DNA of 64,000 nucleotides, taken from NCBI RefSeq assembly GCF_039523615.1, contig NZ_BAAAFQ010000001.1, forward strand, positions 511,619 through 575,618, written 5' to 3'. The notes under the pieces are model-generated. The model was not told the DNA's origin. It saw only the letters and a program-made list of their open reading frames with translations, and ran no database searches. A program made the position numbers and the translations under genes. This document shows positions 9,052 to 15,952 of this stretch, one piece after another. Within the stretch, counting starts at the first letter, position 1, and the number at the start of each line of letters is the position of its first letter. Source of the DNA: Psychrosphaera haliotis. GTDB taxonomy: Bacteria > Pseudomonadota > Gammaproteobacteria > Enterobacterales > Alteromonadaceae.

Positions 9052-9795
9052 TTATACCATATACATGCCGCCATTTACGTGAATCGTTTCGCCTGAAATA
9101 TATCCTGCCTCATTACTGGCTAAAAAAGCAACTGTCGCTGCAATCTCTTTTGGGTCGCCTAAGCGCTCTGCTGGCACTTGATCTGAAATCGCTTTTCTTT
9201 GGGCGTCGTCTAACGCTTTAGTCATATCAGTATCAATAAAACCTGGTGCTACGACATTTACCGTAATGCCACGAGAGGCAATTTCCTTCGCTAACGATTT
9301 AGAAAAACCAATAACTCCGGCTTTAGCTGCTGCATAGTTTGCTTGTCCAGCGTTCCCCATAGTGCCCACAACCGAGCCAATATTGATAATACGGCCATGG
9401 CGCTTTTTCATCATAGGTCGCATTACAGCCTTACTTAACCTAAATATTGACGTTAAGTTTGTATCTATAATGTCGGCCCACTCATCGTCTTTCATACGCA
9501 TTAGTAAATTATCACGAGTAATACCCGCATTGTTAACTAATACGTCAACGTCACCAAAGTCAGCCTTAATTGCTTCTAAGGTTTCTTTAATTGAGTCAGG
9601 GTTTGTCACATTAAGCGCATAACCCTTGCCGTTTTCACCTAAATATTCAGAAATATTTAATGCACCACTTTCAGAAGTTGCCGTACCTGCCACTTTAGCA
9701 CCTTGTGCCACTAAAGTTTCCGCTACTGCCTTACCAATACCGCGCGATGCGCCGGTTACAAGCACAACCTTGCCTTCTAAACTAAATAAAGACAT
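9052..9795 (-). CDS. fabG: 3-oxoacyl-[acyl-carrier-protein] reductase
   Basis: This NADPH-dependent short-chain dehydrogenase reduces beta-ketoacyl-ACP. The Rossmann motif GASRGIGKAVAE, the NNAGITRDNLLMRM block, and the catalytic Ser-Tyr-Lys set (GSVVGTMGNAGQANYAAAK) are present. The end, GGMYMV, is typical of FabG. The length of 247 residues is close to the E. coli enzyme. It follows fabD by 11 bases in the same transcript. Confidence 0.97.
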   Translation of the reverse strand: MSLFSLEGKVVLVTGASRGIGKAVAETLVAQGAKVAGTATSESGALNISEYLGENGKGYALNVTNPDSIKETLEAIKADFGDVDVLVNNAGITRDNLLMRMKDDEWADIIDTNLTSIFRLSKAVMRPMMKKRHGRIINIGSVVGTMGNAGQANYAAAKAGVIGFSKSLAKEIASRGITVNVVAPGFIDTDMTKALDDAQRKAISDQVPAERLGDPKEIAATVAFLASNEAGYISGETIHVNGGMYMV

Positions 9796-9806
9796 TTCTT
9801 TTCCTT

Positions 9807-10736
9807 TTATTCACCCGCAACTAGTGCGGCTACTGTTGCTGTATCATTCGCAACTTTATAATTAATTTCTTTTACAATTCTTTTGCCTAACCCAGTTAAT
9901 ACTTTGCCAGGTCCAAATTCATACACATCTGTAACGCCATTAGTATGAACTTGCTGAATTGTTTCAGTCCATCTAACTGGGCTGTATAACTGTTTTACTA
10001 AAGCTTGCTTAATTTCGTCAGCGCTTGTTGGCGCGGCTACATCAACATTATTTATAACCGGTATTACAGGCGTATTAAAATCAAGTTGCTGTAAATCTAT
10101 TGCTAGCTTATCTGCAGCAGGCTTCATCAGCGCACAGTGCGAAGGTACAGAGACTGGCAAAGGTAATGCTCTTTTTGCACCTAACTCTTTTGCTAATAGC
10201 ATGGCACGTTCAACCGCAGCTTTTTCACCGGCTATAACAATTTGGCCTGGAGAATTAAAATTAACAGGCGCAACAACGTCACCATTAGCAGCATCAGTAC
10301 ACGCTTTACTTACCAGTTCATCTTCCAAACCGATAATAGCAGCCATTGCTCCTGTACCCGCGGGCACTGCTTGTTGCATATATTGACCACGTTTCTGAAC
10401 TAATAAGACGGCTTCTGCTAGTGTTAATACTTCTGCACATACTAACGCTGAGTATTCACCAAGGCTATGACCCGCTAAGTAGGAAGGAAGTTCCCCACCT
10501 TTAGCAACATAATCACGCCATATAGCTACTGAGCTAGTTAGTAACGCAGGTTGAGTAAATTCAGTTTGATTTAATTGCTCATTTTCATCTTTAGAAACTA
10601 CAGCCCACATATCATAACCAAGTGCGCTTGATGCTTCGTTAAACGAATCCCTTACAACCTCAGATGTTTCATATAATTCGGCTAACATGCCTACGGCCTG
10701 AGAACCCTGGCCAGGAAATACTATTGCTTTTGTCAT
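9807..10736 (-). CDS. fabD: Malonyl-CoA:ACP transacylase
   Basis: This enzyme transfers malonate from CoA to ACP. The N-terminal FPGQGSQ and the nucleophile motif GHSLGEYSAL (Ser91) are clear, with the catalytic histidine in VPSHCALM. The 309 residues match the family. It lies between fabH and fabG with short spacers, so it belongs to the fab transcript. Confidence 0.97.
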   Translation of the reverse strand: MTKAIVFPGQGSQAVGMLAELYETSEVVRDSFNEASSALGYDMWAVVSKDENEQLNQTEFTQPALLTSSVAIWRDYVAKGGELPSYLAGHSLGEYSALVCAEVLTLAEAVLLVQKRGQYMQQAVPAGTGAMAAIIGLEDELVSKACTDAANGDVVAPVNFNSPGQIVIAGEKAAVERAMLLAKELGAKRALPLPVSVPSHCALMKPAADKLAIDLQQLDFNTPVIPVINNVDVAAPTSADEIKQALVKQLYSPVRWTETIQQVHTNGVTDVYEFGPGKVLTGLGKRIVKEINYKVANDTATVAALVAGE

Positions 10737-10763
10737 TGTGAATTTGTCTCTTATATGTGTTTT

Positions 10764-11726
10764 TTAATACTTAATTAACGCTGAGGCCCAAGTAAAACCA
10801 GCGCCAAATGCATTTAATAATAAAGTTTGACCTCGTTGAATTCTGCCATCTCTAATGGCTTCGTCAAGCGCAGTTGGAACGGTAGCTGCTGACGTGTTGC
10901 CATACTTATCTAGGTTAATAACGACTTGATCCATACTCATATCTAATTTTTTAGCTACGGCAGAAATAATTCGCATGTTCGCCTGATGTGGAATTAACCA
11001 ATCAATGTCAGACTTTTCAGCGTTATTCAGTTTTAATGTCGTTTCAACAACTTCTGATAACTTTGTGACAGCGACCTTAAATACTTGGTTACCTTCCATA
11101 TGTCCCCAAGCGTCGTGTACTGAATCTTCGTTGCCACGAGTTGGCATTTCCGCTTTAAGCAACTCTGATGCATTGCCGTCGGCATGAATATGTGTTGATA
11201 AGATCCCTGGCGTTTCGGTAGCTTCTATAATTACCGCACCAGCACCATCACCAAATAAAACAATGGTTTTACGGTCAGTTGGGTTCATTAAGTGACTTAA
11301 GCAGTCAGCACCGATAATAAGTGCCTTTTTAGCTGTGCCAGCTTTTATGAAGGTATCGCCAATGCTCAACGCATAACAAAAACCTGAGCATGCTGCCGCG
11401 ACATCAAAAGCGGGTACACCTGAAGGTATTCCTAAGTCTCTTTGAACTTCACAGCCTGCTGAAGGGAATGCGCGCGCATGGCTAGTCGTTCCGACTATGA
11501 CCAAGTCAATTTCTGAGGCATCAATACCTGCCATTTCCAATGCTTTTTTAGCAGCTTTAGTGGACATACTAGAAACAGTGTCATTTTCGTCCATGATACG
11601 GCGCTCTTTGATCCCTGTACGTTCGGTAATCCAATCGTCCGTAGTCTCAACCATTTTTTCTAAATCTTTATTAGAACGAATTTGCGGCGGGAAATAACTA
11701 CCAGTACCGATAATTTTTGAAAACAT
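10764..11726 (-). CDS. fabH: 3-oxoacyl-[acyl-carrier-protein] synthase III
   Basis: This enzyme starts fatty acid synthesis by condensing an acyl-CoA with malonyl-ACP. The catalytic triad is Cys113 (VAAACSGFCYAL), His247 (IPHQANMRI) and Asn277 (KYGNTSAA). The C-terminal LLNAFGAGFTWASALIKY is typical. It has 320 residues and follows plsX by 34 bases. Confidence 0.97.
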   Translation of the reverse strand: MFSKIIGTGSYFPPQIRSNKDLEKMVETTDDWITERTGIKERRIMDENDTVSSMSTKAAKKALEMAGIDASEIDLVIVGTTSHARAFPSAGCEVQRDLGIPSGVPAFDVAAACSGFCYALSIGDTFIKAGTAKKALIIGADCLSHLMNPTDRKTIVLFGDGAGAVIIEATETPGILSTHIHADGNASELLKAEMPTRGNEDSVHDAWGHMEGNQVFKVAVTKLSEVVETTLKLNNAEKSDIDWLIPHQANMRIISAVAKKLDMSMDQVVINLDKYGNTSAATVPTALDEAIRDGRIQRGQTLLLNAFGAGFTWASALIKY

Positions 11727-11760
11727 GCAACCTCTCTGTTTGCCTTTAAGACTAATTCAT

Positions 11761-12786
11761 TTAGTCAACAGCGTTTAACATGACCTCAACTTTGTCCTTT
11801 ATTTTTTCCGGAACCTGGCGCTGAGCTTCTGTTATCGCTTCTTTTATAGCACTGTAAAAGGCTTTTGAAGAAGCATTGCCGTGACTTTTGACAACAATTC
11901 CGCGCAATCCTACCAGACTCGCACCGTTATAGTGGTCGGGGTTCATCTTTGAAAAGAGTTTTCTTATACCTGGCATGAGTATGCCAATCATGATTTTGCT
12001 GAAAAATGAGGTTTCGCTCATTGCTCGCAACTTAGAGATAATAAGCTTCGCAACGCCTTCTATTGTTTTAAGCGCAACGTTTCCTACAAAACCGTCACAC
12101 ACAATAACATCGGCTTTTCCGGCAAATATATCATTGCCTTCTGCAAATCCTACATAGTTGATGTGCTCACACTGCATTAATTTATCTGCTGTGCGTTTTA
12201 GATGCTCCGCTCCCTTAATGTCTTCTTCACCTACATTAAGCAGTGCAATACGGGGGTTTTCTATACCTTCAACTTCTTTTGCCATCACAGCGCCCATTAC
12301 AGCAAACTGAAACAGGGTATCGGAACAGTGGTGAATATTGGCACCTAAGTCTAGTAATAAGACTTTGTCGTCTTCATAAGTTGGCAAAGCGCTAATTAGT
12401 GCAGGTCGTTTTATTGAAGGTAAGGTTTTTAATACATATCGAGCAATGGCTAATAGCGCTCCGGTATTACCGGCGGAAACACACGCATCAGCTTGCTTGT
12501 CTTTCACTAACTCGAGTGCTTTTCGCATAGACGAATGCGGTTTTCTACGTAGAGCAAGATCTGGACGCTCATCTTGGTTAACAACTTGTTCGGCATGAAC
12601 AACGGTTAATCGAGGGTGACCTAATGCATTGTTCTTATTTAAAGCAGTATGAATACTTTGTGAGTGACCACAAAGGTAAAGGTGCAGATATGGGAAATCA
12701 GCTACAGCTTTGATCGCTGCAGGAATAGTAGATCGGGGGCCATAATCGCCCCCCATCATATCAAGCGCGATGTGGATATCACGCAT
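11761..12786 (-). CDS. plsX: Phosphate acyltransferase PlsX
   Basis: This peripheral membrane enzyme makes acyl-phosphate from acyl-ACP for phospholipid synthesis. The N-terminal IALDMMGGDYGP, the SAGNTGALLA block and the VVCDGFVGNVALKTIEG segment are diagnostic. The 341 residues are normal. It is 19 bases downstream of rpmF, the widely conserved rpmF-plsX-fabH order. Confidence 0.97.
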   Translation of the reverse strand: MRDIHIALDMMGGDYGPRSTIPAAIKAVADFPYLHLYLCGHSQSIHTALNKNNALGHPRLTVVHAEQVVNQDERPDLALRRKPHSSMRKALELVKDKQADACVSAGNTGALLAIARYVLKTLPSIKRPALISALPTYEDDKVLLLDLGANIHHCSDTLFQFAVMGAVMAKEVEGIENPRIALLNVGEEDIKGAEHLKRTADKLMQCEHINYVGFAEGNDIFAGKADVIVCDGFVGNVALKTIEGVAKLIISKLRAMSETSFFSKIMIGILMPGIRKLFSKMNPDHYNGASLVGLRGIVVKSHGNASSKAFYSAIKEAITEAQRQVPEKIKDKVEVMLNAVD

Positions 12787-12805
12787 ATTAAGTCTAGGCT
12801 AGGCC

Positions 12806-12970
12806 TTACTTAATTTTACGACCTTTATAATAGCCGTCAGCTGTCATGTGGTGACGACGGTGAGTTTCACCAGTCGTTTGATCTACAGACAAGTTTTCGA
12901 TTGTTAATGCATCATGTGAACGACGCATGCCACGTCTAGCTCGGGATTTCTTACTTTTTTGAACCGCCAT
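12806..12970 (-). CDS. rpmF: 50S ribosomal protein L32
   Basis: This 54-residue ribosomal protein is read on the minus strand. It begins MAVQKSKKSRARRGMRRSHD, continues with a TTGETHRRHH block and ends GRKIK. It is highly basic and matches bacterial L32 in length. The cysteine pairs of zinc-binding L32 are absent, so this is the zinc-free form. It sits between yceD (9-base gap) and plsX. Confidence 0.97.
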   Translation of the reverse strand: MAVQKSKKSRARRGMRRSHDALTIENLSVDQTTGETHRRHHMTADGYYKGRKIK

Positions 12971-12979
12971 TGCCGTCTC

Positions 12980-13513
12980 CTAAGTTTTAAGTTTTTTTAA
13001 TACTTCAAACGGATTAGGTTTTTCCTGCACCGTCGCTTCTGGCGCTAACTCACCAAAGCTCATGTTCTTGTTACCAAGTTCACAATCTTTTGGTTCATGC
13101 ATTGCTACAATAGGCAGCGCCAACATTAATTCGTCTTCAACCAAATGAACAAGGCTAATAGAGCCATATTCGTCTAGTTCAATTTCATCATATGCTTCCG
13201 GTATTGGATCTTCACTTTCCTTAGCCGCGTTACGTATAGGCGTATAAACGAAGTCAGCTGTTACCTCTGCCTTCAGTCCTTTGCCACAACGTTGACAAGT
13301 TAGTTCTAAACTAGCTGTCGCCGTGCCCTGAATCACAACCAAATCCTGTGGATCAACTCCACATTCAATAGATACATTCACGTGATCTGTTAATACTTCA
13401 GCCACTTCATTTAGACGTGACAGATTTCCCTTGACGATAATACCGTCATAGGTCATACGTTTTAACGCAGCTTTCGCTGGCTCGATCGAGAGAGGAATTT
13501 TTACCGTTTGCAT
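12980..13513 (-). CDS. yceD: YceD family protein (DUF177)
   Basis: A 177-residue YceD protein, also called the 23S rRNA accumulation protein. The conserved core is the CQRC-type motif in LELTCQRCGKGLKAEV, followed by an acidic stretch and VEDELMLALPIVAMH. The family is linked to 23S rRNA levels, and pairing with rpmF is near universal in bacteria. It is the first gene of the leftward block, with a 135-base gap to divergent maf that should hold both promoters. Confidence 0.93.
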   Translation of the reverse strand: MQTVKIPLSIEPAKAALKRMTYDGIIVKGNLSRLNEVAEVLTDHVNVSIECGVDPQDLVVIQGTATASLELTCQRCGKGLKAEVTADFVYTPIRNAAKESEDPIPEAYDEIELDEYGSISLVHLVEDELMLALPIVAMHEPKDCELGNKNMSFGELAPEATVQEKPNPFEVLKKLKT

Positions 13514-13648
13514 AGGGCGCGCATATTATAGTGAAGGAAACTGAGAGTCAAAAGAAAATGACCTTATTCCCTTAAAAAATAGAAATTAGCCATGTAAAAT
13601 AGCGTATATTCCTTTTATCATCGTTAAATAGATTAAAAAAGAATCATT

Positions 13649-14257
13649 ATGACTAATCGCGAAAATCGAACCATCATTTTAGGCTCAACTTCACCATTTA
13701 GAAAGGCCTTATTAGAAAAATTAAATATATCCTTTAAAACTGACAAGCCTGAAGTCGACGAAACCCCTCTTCAAAACGAAACGCCTGATAAACTAGTTGC
13801 AAGACTCGCTTTATTAAAAGCACAAGCCGTTGCTGAACGACACTCTAACTCTATAGTCATTGGCTCAGACCAGGTCGCCGTTTTTGATGGTGAAATACTT
13901 GGTAAGCCACATACTCACGAAAACGCCGTTAAGCAATTAAGTAAATTTTCAGGTAATACTGTGACCTTTTTAACCGGCTTAACAGTGATTGATACTAATA
14001 GTGGATTAACAAAAACACTTGTTGAACCCTTTGACGTGGTATTTAAAACATTAACGTTAGAAATGATTAATCAATATCTTTATGCTGAAAAACCTTATAA
14101 ATGTGCAGGAAGCTTCAAGAGCGAAGCATTAGGTATTTGTTTATTTGAAAAGCTAACTGGTGACGACCCTAATACTTTAATAGGGTTACCATTAATAAAG
14201 CTAGTTGGCATTTTAGGCGAAATGGATTATTCGGTTTTATCGCAACAGAGCAACTAA
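13649..14257 (+). CDS. yceF: Maf-like nucleotide pyrophosphatase (7-methyl-GTP type)
   Basis: This Maf/YceF enzyme hydrolyses non-canonical nucleotides. The N-terminal ILGSTSPFRKALLEKL matches the YceF subgroup, which acts on m7GTP, better than YhdE. SDQVAVFDGEILGKP and KCAGSFKSEALG carry the catalytic residues. The length is 202 residues. It is divergent from yceD and convergent with rluC, as in E. coli. Confidence 0.92.
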   Translation: MTNRENRTIILGSTSPFRKALLEKLNISFKTDKPEVDETPLQNETPDKLVARLALLKAQAVAERHSNSIVIGSDQVAVFDGEILGKPHTHENAVKQLSKFSGNTVTFLTGLTVIDTNSGLTKTLVEPFDVVFKTLTLEMINQYLYAEKPYKCAGSFKSEALGICLFEKLTGDDPNTLIGLPLIKLVGILGEMDYSVLSQQSN

Positions 14258-14311
14258 CAATAATGACTCATCCTAAAATGTGCTGATCTTTATTTAGATA
14301 TAATGGCTATC

Positions 14312-14357
14312 TTAAATAAAAAGACCCCCAGTAATTGGAATTTTCAACTATTGGGGG
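14312..14357 (-). terminator. Terminator downstream of rluC
   Basis: A 13-bp imperfect stem joins 14325-14337 and 14345-14357 (CCCCCA core) with a short AT-rich loop. In the leftward direction it is followed by UCUUUUUAUUU, which suits termination of rluC. The rightward side lacks a U-tract, so it would not stop maf transcripts well. Confidence 0.7.
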
Positions 14358-14419
14358 CATTTCCGATAAGAGCTTGTGCTGATTCGCTATCATTTAGTTG
14401 GATAATAGCTAAATGGTAG

Positions 14420-15433
14420 CTAACCGTTGTCTGTGCTTTCACCAGCAACAATCATAGCCTGCTCACCAAGCTTTTGTAACACAACTTCTAACTCAGGTTG
14501 AAGCGGCGCCTCAAAACGCATTGTAGTTTCAGATAACGGATGAAAAAATGAAATTTCCTTAGCGTGAAGGAATAATCTATTTAACCCTACCTTTTTAACC
14601 ACTTTATCAAATTCGCGATCACCATACTTATCATCACATGCAATTGGATGCCCTTGGCAAGCCGTGTGAACACGAATTTGGTGTGTTCGTCCGGTCTGAG
14701 GTCGAGCTTCAACTAAGCTACAATCTTTGAAATTACTCAATACCGAAAACAGCGTGCAAGACTTTTTGCCTTCCTCTCTATCTGTTATAACTAGACGTTC
14801 GCCAGACTTAGTGGTGATTTTCTTAAGTGGTTCCTGTACTGACTTTTGTTTTTCTGACCATTGTCCTCTAACTAAAGCCCAATAAACCTTGTTCATAGTC
14901 TTAATTCTTAATTGCTCATGTAACGAAACTAAAACGGAACGTTTTTTGGCAATTAGTAAAATACCTGAAGTATCTCGGTCAAGGCGGTGTACAAGTTCCA
15001 TCATTTTTTCTTTTGGTCTTAACGCTCTTAAGCCTTCAATCACACCAAAACTTACGCCGCTACCACCATGCACCGCGATGCCCGAAGGTTTGTTCATTAC
15101 AATTAGGGACTTGTCTTCAAAGATAATCGCTTTTTCCAACGCTTGCACTGAGCTTAAACCGGCAGAAATACCTTCGCTTTCTTCTTTTACGCGGACCGGC
15201 GGAACTCGAACAATATCGCCTAGTTGCAGCTTGTAAGTTTGCTTTATTCTTCCTTTATTAACCCTAACTTCACCTTTGCGGAGAATCTTATAAATTACGC
15301 TCTTTGGGCACCCTTTTAATAAGGTGATCAAAAAGTTATCTATGCGTTGACCCTCATGAACATCGTCTATTTCTATTTGTTGTACTTTTGGGAAATTTAT
15401 CGCTTTTTCTGACATAGTTTTTGATTCACTCAC
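14420..15433 (-). CDS. rluC: 23S rRNA pseudouridine synthase RluC
   Basis: This enzyme makes pseudouridines 955, 2504 and 2580 in 23S rRNA (E. coli numbering). An N-terminal S4 domain (GQRIDNFLITLLKG, KGEVRVNKGRIK) precedes the RluA-type catalytic domain with the aspartate motif HRLDRDTSGILLIAKK. GRTHQIRVH and the C-terminal LFLHAKEISF are conserved. The frame opens with a GTG at 15433; an ATG six codons in, at 15415, is an equally good start. It is divergent from rne, as in E. coli. Confidence 0.95.
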   Translation of the reverse strand: MSESKTMSEKAINFPKVQQIEIDDVHEGQRIDNFLITLLKGCPKSVIYKILRKGEVRVNKGRIKQTYKLQLGDIVRVPPVRVKEESEGISAGLSSVQALEKAIIFEDKSLIVMNKPSGIAVHGGSGVSFGVIEGLRALRPKEKMMELVHRLDRDTSGILLIAKKRSVLVSLHEQLRIKTMNKVYWALVRGQWSEKQKSVQEPLKKITTKSGERLVITDREEGKKSCTLFSVLSNFKDCSLVEARPQTGRTHQIRVHTACQGHPIACDDKYGDREFDKVVKKVGLNRLFLHAKEISFFHPLSETTMRFEAPLQPELEVVLQKLGEQAMIVAGESTDNG

Positions 15434-15474
15434 AAATTTAAATAATTTTATTCAATTTTACGCTTAATTTCTGT

Positions 15475-15483
15475 TGCTATAAT
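15475..15483 (+). promoter_or_regulatory. Extended -10 promoter for rne
   Basis: The sequence TTGCTATAAT contains a consensus TATAAT (15478-15483) preceded by TGC, an extended -10 element. A weak -35 (TTTTAC) lies 16 bases upstream. Transcription from about 15490 would give a leader of some 460 bases before the rne start. Confidence 0.6.
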
Positions 15484-15489
15484 CCACTT

Positions 15490-15952
15490 TCACGTCGATA
15501 ATAGCACGGCTTATAAAGCAACTGATTGAACTGCCTCACGTAATGAACGTAAGAGTCATGTAACGGAGCAGGGTTTGAGGCCGCGATGATATCAGAATTA
15601 ACCGAGTATGTTTATCTTTCATTTTTAACAAACATACCGAATAAAGAACACCAGACCTCAAACCTCCACGCCACTTAAGTAAGGTAATGCGAGTAACATA
15701 TTACCCTCTTCTTTAACCGTTCAGACCAGTCAAATCGAGGCGTCTATTTAACCAGTGCCACCATTCCCGTTTTGTTTACGATAATGGCACAGACAGAATT
15801 CTAAAAATTTGGAATTGATAAACCTTTAATTACAGTCGAGATGATTGAAATTTGACAGATAACTAGTTGAGAAACTACACAGTGTCGAGGTGTATTCAAG
15901 TGCATCGAACATTAATGGAATGTGGCCTACTACTAAAAGAAGAGCTACATAC
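15490..15952 (+). promoter_or_regulatory. Long structured 5' leader of rne
   Basis: This 463-base region has no gene but several inverted repeats. The strongest closes a domain by pairing GGTTTGAGG (15572-15580) with CCTCAAACC (15656-15664), and encloses a hairpin GTATGTTT/AAACATAC (15606-15613 with 15630-15637). Further hairpins are GGTAAT/ATTACC (15683-15705) and a GTGCCA/TGGCAC stem near 15753-15794. In E. coli a long rne leader lets RNase E control its own mRNA; I infer the same role here. Homology to the E. coli leader was not tested. Confidence 0.6.
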
